A DNA stretch of 64,000 nt from Ectobacillus ponti (GCF_024294785.1 NZ_JANCLT010000004.1:193843-257842), one strand, 5' to 3'; shown: positions 50,498 to 58,668, counted from the first letter of the stretch. Notes: a model not told the origin generated them from the letters alone. Numbers and translations: made by a program.

Positions 50498-51460
50498 ATG
50501 GAAGGGAAAATTCCAGTCACGATTTTAACCGGGTACTTGGGATCAGGAAAAACAACGCTGCTGAATCGGCTGTTGGCGGATACGCACGGCCGCAAGCTGG
50601 CAGTCATTATCAATGAGATCGGCAGCGTGAATATAGACGGCAAGCTTGTGATGAATGTAGAAGAGGGCATGATGGAGCTTACAAACGGCTGCCTATGCTG
50701 CACTGTGCGGGAGGATTTGGTGCAATCCTTGCGGCAGCTGGCACAGGCAAGGGAGGCCGGAGACGTTCAATTTGAAGCTTTGGTAATTGAAACAACAGGC
50801 TTAGCGAATCCGGGCGGGATCATCCAAACCTTCTTCGCAGTGCCGGACGTCCAGGCTGCTTATACCATCGACGGGGTGGTAACGGTCGTTGATGGCTATC
50901 ATTTGGACAAGCATATAGAGAAGGGGGCGGAGGCGGAAGAGCAGATTGCATACGCAGACGTGGTTCTGCTGAATAAGGCGGATTTGCTGACAGGGAAACA
51001 GCAGCAGGAGCTGGCCGCTTATATACAGAGATTGAATCCGACAGCGGAAGTCATTCCAACCATTCAGGCAAATCTTGATACGGGCCGGCTGCTGCAGCTG
51101 CAAACCCTGCTGACAAAGGATCGTCTAGAAGCACGCGGGCTTGGAGGCGCGAGCCATTTGAGCGGAGTCACCTCCTTTGTCATCCGGGAAGAACGGCCGT
51201 TGGATTTACAAATGGTGTATGAGCTCATGGGCGCCATCGTGCAGGAACTGGGTGATTATCTGTATCGCTATAAGGGGATTCTATACATTGCGGAACTGGA
51301 AAAGCGGGTGGTGTTTCAGGGAGTCCACAGCATGTTCGCCGCTGCGTATGACAGAGAATGGCGTGAGGGAGAAGTCCGGGCCAGCGAGCTTGTATTTATT
51401 GGGCAGGGCATAAGCAAGGAATGGTTTGCGGAGCATTTGCGGCAATGCGCTGCAGAATAA
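50498..51460 (+). CDS. CobW/G3E-family GTPase, probable metallochaperone
   Basis: This 320-residue protein has the G3E layout: Walker A (TGYLGSGKTTLLNRLLAD), the metal-binding NGCLCCTVREDL (CxCC), the EEE/ETTGLANPG switch, NKADLL, and a C-terminal CobW_C beta domain. Members deliver Zn, Co or other metals under GTP control. The ATG at 50498 is best spaced from AGGGAG; the one at 50492 is too close. The neighbouring zinc-binding lipoprotein gene hints at zinc, which is inference. Confidence 0.88.
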   Translation: MEGKIPVTILTGYLGSGKTTLLNRLLADTHGRKLAVIINEIGSVNIDGKLVMNVEEGMMELTNGCLCCTVREDLVQSLRQLAQAREAGDVQFEALVIETTGLANPGGIIQTFFAVPDVQAAYTIDGVVTVVDGYHLDKHIEKGAEAEEQIAYADVVLLNKADLLTGKQQQELAAYIQRLNPTAEVIPTIQANLDTGRLLQLQTLLTKDRLEARGLGGASHLSGVTSFVIREERPLDLQMVYELMGAIVQELGDYLYRYKGILYIAELEKRVVFQGVHSMFAAAYDREWREGEVRASELVFIGQGISKEWFAEHLRQCAAE

Positions 51461-51514
51461 GGAGCATTGTGGAGCCCCCGGAAAAGGAGGCTCTGCAACC
51501 TTATATGCTTACAC

Positions 51515-51539
51515 ACAACGAAAAAGGTGTTTTCGTTGT
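51515..51539. terminator. Hairpin between converging genes
   Basis: ACAACGAAAA and TTTTCGTTGT form a perfect ten-base stem, placed just after the stop of the minus-strand small gene and 55 bases after the CobW-type gene. It could serve both. Confidence 0.65.
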
Positions 51540-51656
51540 TTACTGCATGGAATCTTGAATGCCCTGATCCATCTTTTTGCGTCCCGGTGACGGGCTGTCT
51601 TTCGGCACATGGTTGGTGGCCGTACGGCGCGCCTGCTTCTTCTTGCCCTTTGCCAT
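51540..51656 (-). CDS. Small basic protein of 38 residues
   Basis: Too short for routine gene calls, but it has an excellent site (AAGGAGGGG, six bases before ATG at 51656) and a stem-loop at the stop. It begins MAKGKKKQARRTATNHVPK and is rich in Lys/Arg and Gln. It resembles minor small spore-associated proteins in size and composition. A CATTATA box (51678-51684) like a sigma-G -10 lies upstream, without a convincing -35. Function is unknown. Confidence 0.65.
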   Translation of the reverse strand: MAKGKKKQARRTATNHVPKDSPSPGRKKMDQGIQDSMQ

Positions 51657-51710
51657 AGCTATCCCCTCCTTATCACCTATAATGTGAGCGGAGCAAAGCA
51701 GAATTATGCA

Positions 51711-51734
51711 GAAAAAGCCTCCGCTTGGGGAGGC
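51711..51734 (-). terminator. Terminator of the zinc-binding lipoprotein gene
   Basis: On the minus strand GCCTCC and GGAGGC flank a six-base loop and are followed by TTTTTC. Confidence 0.85.
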
Positions 51735-51740
51735 TTGGCA

Positions 51741-52670
51741 TTAGGAATTCATGGCTGTCTGCAAGGCTTTCAGATTTTCCTCCATCAGGGTGAAGTAGTC
51801 TTTTTTAGCCTTCAAGTCTTGGTCTGAAATGGTGGAGATATGGTGCAAATATAATGCTTTTGTGTTTGTTTCCTTTTGTACCACCTCTGCCACTCTTGGG
51901 GTGGAGAAGGTTTCAAACAGAATGTATTTGATTCCGTGCGCCTTTGCCGTGTCGGCAATGGCAGCCAGCTGCTTTTGGGAAGGCTCCTGCGCGGAGGAGA
52001 CGCCGGTGACTGCGATTTGCTTGATACCGTAACGGTGCTCCCAGTAGCCGTAAGCAGCATGGGATACAAGCACTTCTTTTGTTTTCGCGTGCTGAACCAG
52101 ATCTTTAAATTGCTGATCCAGTTGCGTAAACTGCTGCGCCAGCGCCTCGTAGTTTTTCTCAAACTCCGTTTTATGGGAAGGCTCCAGCTTTACCAGCGCA
52201 TTTTTAATCGCTTCAGCCTGCTTCATCGCCAGAAGCGGATCCAGCCATACATGCGGGTCTTCGTCATGCTCATGCCCTGCTGTTGCATCCTCATCATCGG
52301 AGGCCTTCAGCAAGGCAAGCCCCTTCGAAGCGTTTACAATGCTTACCTTTTCCTTCTTCAGAGATTGCTCCACTTTGTCAACAAAAGGCTCCAATTCTGC
52401 GCCATTGTATACAAATACATTTGCTTTCGCAATTTGCACCATTTGCTTTTGGGAAGGTTCAAATGTATGTGCATCTGCACCTGCAGGGTAAATGGATTGC
52501 ACATCTACATAGTCGCCGCCAATTTTCTTTGTAAAATCAGCCAGTGGGAAAATGGTTGTATATACGGTCAGCTTTCCATCCTGCTTCGTTGCTTCCGGGC
52601 TCTTTAAACAGCCGGAAAAAAGCAGTGATGCACCAAGCAATACAGAGAGGGCTGCTGCTTTTAGTTTCAT
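51741..52670 (-). CDS. znuA: Zinc ABC transporter substrate-binding lipoprotein
   Basis: This 309-residue protein has a lipoprotein signal (LSVLLGASLLFSGC) and the cluster-9 solute-binding fold: VYTTIFPLADFTKKIGGDYVDVQSIYPAGADAHTFEPSQKQM, a His/Asp-rich loop (DDEDATAGHEHDEDPHVWLDP), LVSHAAYGYWEHRYGIKQIAV. The His residues fit Zn or Mn. The ATG at 52670 follows GAAAGGGGCGG. No permease or ATPase gene lies beside it, so these must be encoded elsewhere. Confidence 0.9.
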   Translation of the reverse strand: MKLKAAALSVLLGASLLFSGCLKSPEATKQDGKLTVYTTIFPLADFTKKIGGDYVDVQSIYPAGADAHTFEPSQKQMVQIAKANVFVYNGAELEPFVDKVEQSLKKEKVSIVNASKGLALLKASDDEDATAGHEHDEDPHVWLDPLLAMKQAEAIKNALVKLEPSHKTEFEKNYEALAQQFTQLDQQFKDLVQHAKTKEVLVSHAAYGYWEHRYGIKQIAVTGVSSAQEPSQKQLAAIADTAKAHGIKYILFETFSTPRVAEVVQKETNTKALYLHHISTISDQDLKAKKDYFTLMEENLKALQTAMNS

Positions 52671-53080
52671 AGGTTTTCCGCCCCTTTCATCATGTCCATT
52701 CTGCATTATATCGTAACTGTTCCGCTTTGTATATTTTTTTCTCCTGCGTACTCAGAAGGGCGGAAGCCTACCATTCATTCTGCCCGAATCGGGCGGAAAA
52801 TACGTATGCTTTCCGTATTTCTTTGACACGGCTGTATCAAACAGGCCCGGAAAATAAAGCGTAACCTTTTCGATTTGGCAGATAGGCTCAAGTATACTAT
52901 GAAACTTCCCTTCTGACAATAAACAGGAATAATTCTGATTTATTACGAGATGCCGGACCCGCGCAGCTCGATTATATGTGCCAAAATGTTCAAAAATTGC
53001 AGGAATAGAGAAAAAGGTTTAGGTATACCTCTGTTGCCCTCCTAATATATTAGAGCAAGACGATATAAGGGGGAATGGTT
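52671..53080. other. 410-base gap between znuA and a small membrane gene
   Basis: Besides the znuA promoter I see only a ten-base palindrome AGGTATACCT (about 53023-53032), with AT-rich sequence after it that may hold the promoter of the gene at 53081. No open frame here is convincing. Confidence 0.55.
52705..52733 (-). promoter_or_regulatory. Promoter with Zur-like operator before znuA
   Basis: On the minus strand TATACA, 17 bases and TATAAT are present. The spacer holds an imperfect palindrome, TCGTAACTGTTCCGC on the plus strand (52711-52725), that agrees with the Zur core TCGTAATNATTACGA at ten of 14 positions. Zinc control is plausible but not certain. Confidence 0.45.
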
Positions 53081-53227
53081 ATGGAGTACGGATTTGAGGC
53101 ATTTTTTATTTTAATTGGCGTGCTGTTCCCGTTGGTGTGCTGTGTGATTTTCCTTTATGCCCTTGTCGGAAGCCTGGGCAGCTCCAGTACGGTGGACCCG
53201 CTGCCGGAGGAGATTGAAAAGGGGTAG
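53081..53227 (+). CDS. Single-span membrane microprotein (48 residues)
   Basis: ATG at 53081 lies seven bases after AAGGGGG. The peptide has one strong membrane helix (FFILIGVLFPLVCCVIFLYALV) between an acidic start and an acidic tail (PLPEEIEKG). The closely followed terminator supports a real small transcript. Function is unknown. Confidence 0.65.
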   Translation: MEYGFEAFFILIGVLFPLVCCVIFLYALVGSLGSSSTVDPLPEEIEKG

Positions 53228-53245
53228 GCGGGAACAGGAGGCCGG

Positions 53246-53283
53246 ACTGGCGGAAGAGCGGGGCTTTTCGCCAGTTTTTTTTG
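53246..53283 (+). terminator. Intrinsic terminator
   Basis: ACTGGCG and CGCCAGT pair, with an inner GAA/TTC, and are followed by eight T residues. Confidence 0.88.
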
Positions 53284-53409
53284 TGCTTTCTGCAGAACAA
53301 ACGATGGCATTGTATGCATAAGTTTCCTGTATTCCTGCATTTCCAAACATGATAGGATAAAGGAGTATGAGATGTCAGAGCGAACAGTCAGAAAGAGAGG
53401 AATCATTTT

Positions 53410-53694
53410 ATGGAGAGAAACGAGATTTTGCTGTACGAGAACGAGGCGGTCAAGTACACCATTACTGAGGATGGCTACATATTTCGTTATTGCTTCCAGA
53501 ACAAGTGGGTGTTGCTGGAAAGCGCTCCTGTGAGCGAGGCGCATTACATCGTTTCTAAGCTTCATCAGGCTTCCAAGCAGCTGCAAGCGCTATCTTTGGC
53601 CGTGGATTATGCTGTGTATGAAGAATTCTATGAGAAAATGAAAAACCAGCAAAAAGGACGGAAGCTGGATTATGTGATGTCAATATTGAATTAA
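53410..53694 (+). CDS. Hypothetical protein
   Basis: This 94-residue soluble protein is not recognised. The first half looks beta-rich (ILLYENEAVKYTITEDGYIFRYCFQNKWVLLESAPV) and the second half helical (AHYIVSKLHQASKQLQALSLAVDYAVYEEFYEKMKNQ). The ATG at 53410 follows AGAGAGGAATC. A terminator follows directly. Confidence 0.7.
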   Translation: MERNEILLYENEAVKYTITEDGYIFRYCFQNKWVLLESAPVSEAHYIVSKLHQASKQLQALSLAVDYAVYEEFYEKMKNQQKGRKLDYVMSILN

Positions 53695-53720
53695 GCCTGC
53701 CTGCAGCGGGCTTTTTTTCA
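53692..53720 (+). terminator. Intrinsic terminator
   Basis: AAGCC-TGC and GC-GGGCTT pair around CTGCA and are followed by TTTTTTT. Confidence 0.8.
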
Positions 53721-53833
53721 TACGGGGATGCAGGCGGATAATATGTTCCGGATCAGAATATATATGGAGCAATCTATTTTTTCTTTCCGCATTCAAAAAA
53801 GCTTCTCTCGGCGGGAAGCCGGCGGAAAAGCAG

Positions 53834-53863
53834 TTGCAACCGTCATGCCGTGTTCGTTATACT
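53834..53863 (+). promoter_or_regulatory. Putative promoter of the reductase gene
   Basis: TTGCAA, 18 bases and TATACT are located about 35 bases upstream of the start at 53897. Confidence 0.5.
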
Positions 53864-53896
53864 TGCTAATAAATACTATGTTTAACTGGGGTACAT

Positions 53897-54562
53897 ATGA
53901 TGCATACACGAACAGCGCTCGTACTTGGAGCGACAGGTCTTGTCGGGCAAGAGGTTGTCCGGCAGCTGCTGGATTCGCCGGCGTACAGTTCCGTTGCCAT
54001 TCTCACAAGAAGGCCGCTGGATTGGGAAAGCCCGAAGCTGCATCAGCACATTGTTCAGTTTGATGAGCTGGAGGTATATGCTGCACAATTTCAAGTGCAT
54101 GACGTATACTGCTGCCTTGGTACAACGATTAAAAAGGCGAAGACAAAGGAGCAGTTCTGGAAGGTTGATTATGAGTACACAATTCAGGCAGCAAAGCTGG
54201 CTGCCGGGCAGGGTGTACAAAACTTTTTAGTGATTTCTTCGATGGGGGCCAGTGAAAAGTCACTGTTCTTCTACTCACAGGTAAAGGGCAGGATGGAACG
54301 TGAATTGAAACAGCTGCCGATTCGCAGCATCCATGTGCTTCGCCCCTCGCTTCTGTTGGGAGAGCGGGAGGAGTTTCGCTTTGGCGAGAAGCTGGCTGAG
54401 AAAGTGTCGGCAGCCTTCCCTTTTCTGTACAGCGGAGCTTTGCGGAAATACCGCCCCATTACGGCGGAGCAGGTGGCCAAGGCCATGTGCAGACTGGCAT
54501 TGGCAGACGGGAAGGGCATCCATGTCCATGAATCGGATGAGCTGGGAGGCAATGACAAATGA
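53897..54562 (+). CDS. NAD(P)-binding oxidoreductase (atypical SDR)
   Basis: This 221-residue protein has an N-terminal Rossmann fold with GATGLVGQEVVRQLL, then CCLGTTIKKA, VDYEYTIQAAKLAAGQGVQNFLVISSMGAS and a FYSQVKGRMERELKQL segment. It resembles HTATIP2-like atypical short-chain reductases. The substrate is unknown. The ATG at 53897 follows CTGGGG. Its stop overlaps the region of the next gene, so both form a two-gene operon. Confidence 0.85.
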   Translation: MMHTRTALVLGATGLVGQEVVRQLLDSPAYSSVAILTRRPLDWESPKLHQHIVQFDELEVYAAQFQVHDVYCCLGTTIKKAKTKEQFWKVDYEYTIQAAKLAAGQGVQNFLVISSMGASEKSLFFYSQVKGRMERELKQLPIRSIHVLRPSLLLGEREEFRFGEKLAEKVSAAFPFLYSGALRKYRPITAEQVAKAMCRLALADGKGIHVHESDELGGNDK

Positions 54563-54573
54563 GGGGTGAGAAA

Positions 54574-55128
54574 ATGGACCGGACGATTTTGGACTTATTC
54601 AGCTTGGCTGCTGAAACCGCGGCAGCTGCGCATCAAGGCCAAACACGCAAGGGGAATGGAATGCCGTATATTACGCATCCATTCACAGTGGCGCTGCTGC
54701 TGCAGGAGGCAGGATGTTCCCCTGCTGTGATTACAGCGGGTCTCCTTCATGATACGATTGAGGATACGAGCCTCACATACCAGGATTTGCAGCGTAACTT
54801 CGGAGCTGCTGTTGCCGATATTGTACAGCAGTGCTCGGAGCATGATAAGGAAAAGTCTTGGGAGGAGCGCAAGCAGTATACGATTGCGCATGTACAGACC
54901 ATTTCGCCGGAAGCATGTATGGTGATTTGCGCAGATAAGCTCCACAACATCCGATCTACCGTAAAGGGAAAGGAGAAGGAGGGCGAGCTTGTTTGGAAGC
55001 GATTTACCCGCGGCAGAGAGCAGCAGGAATGGTATTACCGGAGCATGGTGGAAGCGCTCGGAAAGAGAATTCCAGGTTTTTCCTTGTATGGTATGCTGCG
55101 AAGAGAAGTTGAAGAACTGTTTGCATAG
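54574..55128 (+). CDS. HD-domain hydrolase of the SpoT/MESH1 type
   Basis: This 184-residue protein has the HD signature of RelA/SpoT hydrolases: HQGQTRKGNGMPYITHPFTVALLLQEAG, the HD pair in AGLLHDTIEDTSLTY, and VICADKLHNIRST. It lacks a synthetase domain. It may degrade (p)ppGpp or another nucleotide, as in small alarmone hydrolases. The ATG at 54574 follows GAGGGGTGAG; an ATG at 54559 overlaps the previous stop but has no ribosome binding site of its own. Confidence 0.85.
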   Translation: MDRTILDLFSLAAETAAAAHQGQTRKGNGMPYITHPFTVALLLQEAGCSPAVITAGLLHDTIEDTSLTYQDLQRNFGAAVADIVQQCSEHDKEKSWEERKQYTIAHVQTISPEACMVICADKLHNIRSTVKGKEKEGELVWKRFTRGREQQEWYYRSMVEALGKRIPGFSLYGMLRREVEELFA

Positions 55129-55166
55129 CAAAGGCGGAGGCAATGCCTCCGCCTTTGCTATGCAAA
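55120..55166. repeat. Perfect 23-base inverted repeat over the stop of the HD gene
   Basis: The arms 55120-55142 and 55144-55166 are exact complements with a single A between them. The left arm contains the last codons and the TAG of the HD gene. No T-run follows the right arm, so it is not a normal terminator, although the inner GGCGGAGGC/GCCTCCGCC followed by TTTGCT could act as one. Confidence 0.85.
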
Positions 55167-55222
55167 CAGCAGATGCTCTCTCTCTCATTTTGGCTTATAA
55201 TAGAATAGACAGGAGTGAGAGT

Positions 55223-55690
55223 ATGTATCAGAGCTACTATAAAAGCGAGCTTGGCTGGATTGAAATCAAAGGGACGGAGAGCGGAATTGCGGCTGTTGAA
55301 TTTGTGGAGAATCCGGGGACGGAGCAATTTCATCCCATCGTGGAGCAGGCAAAGACAGAGCTGGATGAATATTTCAAAAAGCAAAGGACAGCATTCACGG
55401 TTCCCCTTTGCGCTGCAGGCACCCCTTTCCAAAAGCAGGCATGGGATGCGTTATGCACCGTTCCGTTTGGCGAAACTGCATCGTATGCAGACATGGCGGT
55501 GAAGGTGGGAAATCCAAAAGCCGTCCGTGCCATCGGGGGAGCGAACAATAAAAATCCTATTTCCATTATTGTTCCGTGCCATCGGATAATTGGCAAGAAT
55601 GGCAAGTTGGTCGGGTATGGCGGCGGCCTTTGGCGAAAAGAATGGTTACTGAAGCATGAAGGCGTGCTGCCGGAAGAGGCAGGCAAATAA
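55223..55690 (+). CDS. ogt: Methylated-DNA-protein cysteine methyltransferase
   Basis: This 155-residue suicide repair protein removes alkyl groups from O6-guanine. It has the active site PCHR in ISIIVPCHRIIGKNG, the helix-turn-helix TPFQKQAWDALCTVPFGETASYADMAVKVGNPKAVRAIGGA, and GYGGGLWRKEWLLKHE. The ATG at 55223 follows CAGGAGTGAG; upstream in-frame codons lie in the HD gene. Confidence 0.94.
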   Translation: MYQSYYKSELGWIEIKGTESGIAAVEFVENPGTEQFHPIVEQAKTELDEYFKKQRTAFTVPLCAAGTPFQKQAWDALCTVPFGETASYADMAVKVGNPKAVRAIGGANNKNPISIIVPCHRIIGKNGKLVGYGGGLWRKEWLLKHEGVLPEEAGK

Positions 55691-55719
55691 CAAAAGCAAG
55701 GAAGCAGAAAGAGGCTGAA

Positions 55720-56538
55720 ATGAAAACAGAGGATATACATAGATTTGCGGGAAAGAATGCGGGGTATTACGAGCGGGCCTGGAGGAAGAAAAAGCGTGTG
55801 GCCTGGAACAGCGCGGCTTTTCTGTTTCATGCGGCTTGGCTTGGCTTCCGGAAAATGTACCTGTATGCGATTCTGTTTTTTCTATTACTGACTGTTGCAC
55901 ACGCACTTGCGTATGCGGCCGGATGGAATTATGCACTTCCAATCATTAATATTACCATACCGGCGCTGCTTGTGGTGCTGGCGGCCATGGCAGGACTCGG
56001 ACTGTTTGGCAATCACCTCTATCGCCTGCATGCACAACGCAAGGCCGGGAAGGCTGCAGGTGTGGAGGAGGAAGCGAAGCATTTCTTTTTACAGGCTGCC
56101 GGCGGAACGAGTTGGCTGGGGGTGCTGTTTGTCGTATGCCTGGGAGTTGTAGCGCATGTCGCCAGCCATGTGTTGTTTCCCACTCAGCTTGATATTATCC
56201 GGACGGTGAAGAACAGCTCGCTGTACAATTATCCGCTGTATGAAATCGGCGAAACCTTTGAAGAATATTTTCAGGACCCTTCGTGGACGTACTCTCATGC
56301 GCCGGATGGACTGGAGATGGTGGAATTTCATGGCACTGACAAAGAGTACGGGCGTGTGGATATGCAATTTTTGGTGGATTACCGCATGAAGGAAATTGAA
56401 CCGTATTCGCTGAAAGTCTCCGGAAAAGAGCGAACTGAAAAGCAAATGGGAGAGCTGCTGGACCGGGTGTTCCATGTGGAAACGCCGTTTGAATTGGATG
56501 ATCAGTTGGATGAGGGAAGCAAGAAAAGTGCGATGTAG
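55720..56538 (+). CDS. DUF2628-like membrane protein
   Basis: This 272-residue protein has the DUF2628 opening (KKKRVAWNSAAFLFHAAWLGFRKMYLYAILFFLLL), with three or four membrane helices in residues 40-160. A soluble C-terminal half (VEFHGTDKEYGRVDMQFLVDYRMKEIEPYSLKV) follows. Its role is unknown. The ATG at 55720 follows AGAGGCTG. It lies 30 bases after ogt and may be co-transcribed with it. Confidence 0.75.
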   Translation: MKTEDIHRFAGKNAGYYERAWRKKKRVAWNSAAFLFHAAWLGFRKMYLYAILFFLLLTVAHALAYAAGWNYALPIINITIPALLVVLAAMAGLGLFGNHLYRLHAQRKAGKAAGVEEEAKHFFLQAAGGTSWLGVLFVVCLGVVAHVASHVLFPTQLDIIRTVKNSSLYNYPLYEIGETFEEYFQDPSWTYSHAPDGLEMVEFHGTDKEYGRVDMQFLVDYRMKEIEPYSLKVSGKERTEKQMGELLDRVFHVETPFELDDQLDEGSKKSAM

Positions 56539-56563
56539 GCTGCCGTTGCGGGCAGCCTTTTTG
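56537..56563 (+). terminator. Intrinsic terminator
   Basis: AGGCTGCC and GGCAGCCT pair around GTTGCG and are followed by TTTTT. Confidence 0.88.
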
Positions 56564-56822
56564 ATTTGAACGGTCTATTGCCGGAGCAGTTGGAGATTAT
56601 TTTTCTAATATACGTATAAAGTGCTGGGAATATAGTGTGAAGGGGTTCTGTTGTCAAAATATGAAGAAATATGCTTGTAGCAAAGAGGGGGTATCGTTAT
56701 TTTGAAAGCGGATTCAGGTAAAAAGCATTGGAGAATTACCTGTTAACTGGAAAGAATTGAATATGTATTCATGAAAAGAGATAGATGTAAGCATATTTCT
56801 GAAGAATTTCAAAAATAGTAAT

Positions 56823-56849
56823 TGACCATTCTGAAATATTCTGTATAAT
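56823..56849 (+). promoter_or_regulatory. Promoter of the peptide-binding lipoprotein gene
   Basis: TTGACC, a 16-base spacer and a perfect TATAAT preceded by TG one base away lie 109 bases before the start codon. Confidence 0.7.
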
Positions 56850-56859
56850 CAAAACAGAC

Positions 56860-56929
56860 AGAAGTTATCCGAGAGTTAAGCAAGTTCTTATTTTTCGGAT
56901 TATCAGAAAATTAAAACATTGTAACTTCT
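56860..56929 (+). promoter_or_regulatory. Structured 5' leader
   Basis: AGAAGTTA (56860-56867) pairs with TAACTTCT (56922-56929), and the adjoining ATCCGA (56867-56872) pairs with TCGGAT (56895-56900). This leaves a 21-base insertion on the 3' side. No T-run follows. It may be a regulatory RNA structure. Confidence 0.45.
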
Positions 56930-56957
56930 ATCATGCTATGGAGGGGGATTTCAACAG

Positions 56958-58622
56958 ATGAAAAAGAAACTTACTGCGCTGACGGCTGTAGCACTATCCA
57001 CAAGTGTATTGTTAGCAGGCTGCGGCGGCGACAAACAGGCATCAACAGAAACGAAGAAGGAAGAGGGCAAGAGTGCGGACCAGCTGGCTGACAAGCAAGT
57101 GCTGAACCTGCTCGAAACGGCTGAAATTCCGTCCATGGACACAACAAAGTCCACAGACAGCGTATCCTTTAAGGTATTTGTAAACGCAATGGAAGGTCTG
57201 TACCGTTTGGACAAGGACAACAAGCCGACTCCTGGTATGGCGAAGGATGTAAAGGTCAGCGATGACAAGAAAACATATACATTCACACTTCGCGATGCAA
57301 AGTGGTCCAACGGCGAACCGGTTAAGGCACAGGACTTCGTATATGCATGGCAGCGTGCGGTTGACCCTGCAACAGCAGCAGAGTACGCGTTCATTCTGTT
57401 TGACGTGAAGAATGCACAAGCAATCAATGAAAAGAAAGCGACACCTGACCAGTTGGGCGTAAAAGCAACAGACGACAAAACACTGGTTGTTGAACTGGAG
57501 CATCCGCTTCCATACTTCCTGGAGCTGACTTCCTTCCCGACATTCTTCCCGTTGAACGAGAAGTTTGTAAAAGCGCAGGGCGACCAGTATGCGCTGGAGG
57601 CTGACAAGGTATTGTACAACGGACCATTCGTGCTGACAGATTGGAAGCATGAGCAGGGCTGGAAGCTGAAGAAGAACGACAGCTACTGGGATAAAGACAA
57701 TGTAAAGCTGCAGGAAATCAACACAAGCGTTGTAAAGGAAACTTCCACAGCGGTGAACCTGTATGACACCAATCAGGTGGACCGTGTAACATTGGCTGCA
57801 GAATTTGTAGACAAGTACCGTAAGAGCGCTGAGTTCAAGACAGTGCTGGATCCGCGTTTGTTCTTCGTCCGCTTCAATCAAAAGGACAAGAACTTTGCGA
57901 ACCAGAAGCTTCGTGAAGCGATCGACCGCGGCTATGACAAGGAAGGCATCGCAAATGTCATCCTGAATGACGGTTCCTTGGCAGCATACTCCCTTGTTCC
58001 GAAGGACTTTGTAAAGAGCCCGTCCGGTGAAGATTTCCGCAAGACTGGCGGCGACTACAACAAAGCCAAGGACAATGCTGAGCAGGCGAAGAAGCTGTGG
58101 GAAGAAGCAAAGAAAGAGCTTGGCGTAAGCACGCTGAACGTGGAAATGCTGAACTACGACAACGACAACGCGAAAAAAATCGGTGAGTACATGAAGGAGC
58201 AGCTGGAGAAGAATCTGCCAGGCTTGACTGTCACACTGAAGTCTCAGCCGTTCAAGCAAAAGCTTGATATGGAGAAAAAGTTCCAGTATCAGTTCTCTCT
58301 GTCCGGTTGGGGCCCTGACTATCCAGACCCAATGACATTCGTTGATATGTTCGTAACAGACAGCGCGTTCAATGAAATGGGCTACTCTAATAAGAAGTAT
58401 GATGAGCTTGTAGCACAATCCAAGGGCGAATTGCTGTCCAAGCCGGAAGAGCGTTGGAAGGCAATGCTGGAAGCTGAGAAAATCCTGATGGGCGACACAG
58501 CGATTTCTCCTGTATACCAGCGCGGTATCGCGTACCTAGAAAAGCCATATGTAAAAGGGGTTATCAAGCATCCGTTCGGCGGTGACTACTCCTACAAGTG
58601 GGCTTATATCACAAAGAAATAA
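56958..58622 (+). CDS. Peptide ABC transporter substrate-binding lipoprotein (OppA/DppE type)
   Basis: This 554-residue lipoprotein (LSTSVLLAGCGGD) has the family-5 solute-binding fold: DSVSFKVFVNAMEGLYRLDKDNKPTPGMAKDVKVSDDKKTYTFTLRDAKWSNGEPVKAQDFVYAWQRAVDP, with a typical C-terminal TAISPVYQRGIAYLEKPYVKG. It binds oligopeptides for import. The codon choice looks like that of a highly expressed gene. The ATG at 56958 follows GGAGGGGGATTTC. No permease or ATPase genes are adjacent. Confidence 0.92.
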   Translation: MKKKLTALTAVALSTSVLLAGCGGDKQASTETKKEEGKSADQLADKQVLNLLETAEIPSMDTTKSTDSVSFKVFVNAMEGLYRLDKDNKPTPGMAKDVKVSDDKKTYTFTLRDAKWSNGEPVKAQDFVYAWQRAVDPATAAEYAFILFDVKNAQAINEKKATPDQLGVKATDDKTLVVELEHPLPYFLELTSFPTFFPLNEKFVKAQGDQYALEADKVLYNGPFVLTDWKHEQGWKLKKNDSYWDKDNVKLQEINTSVVKETSTAVNLYDTNQVDRVTLAAEFVDKYRKSAEFKTVLDPRLFFVRFNQKDKNFANQKLREAIDRGYDKEGIANVILNDGSLAAYSLVPKDFVKSPSGEDFRKTGGDYNKAKDNAEQAKKLWEEAKKELGVSTLNVEMLNYDNDNAKKIGEYMKEQLEKNLPGLTVTLKSQPFKQKLDMEKKFQYQFSLSGWGPDYPDPMTFVDMFVTDSAFNEMGYSNKKYDELVAQSKGELLSKPEERWKAMLEAEKILMGDTAISPVYQRGIAYLEKPYVKGVIKHPFGGDYSYKWAYITKK

Positions 58623-58635
58623 GCACGGCAAAGAG

Positions 58636-58668
58636 TGCATATCCATTCGTGGGATATGCACTTTTTTG
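58636..58668 (+). terminator. Terminator of the peptide-binding gene
   Basis: GTGCATATCC and GGATATGCAC form a perfect ten-base stem and are followed by TTTTTT. Confidence 0.9.

Larger units (their letters stand above)
56564..56957 (+). other. 394-base gap: promoter and structured leader of the peptide-binding gene
   Basis: The first 250 bases are AT-rich with no gene that I can support. From 56823 there is a promoter, then a leader with nested helices (56860-56929), and the ribosome binding site GGAGGGGG. Confidence 0.6.

Noticed and set aside
56698-56745. Fourteen-codon TTG frame with a GAGGGGG site in the gap before the peptide-binding gene
   Set aside because: It lies upstream of the predicted promoter, has a rare start and no conserved feature that I can judge.
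57042-58418. Open frame of 458 codons on the minus strand opposite the peptide-binding gene
   Set aside because: It lies wholly opposite a clear, highly expressed lipoprotein gene. Its composition is the reverse of biased codons, and no ribosome binding site or family motif was seen.
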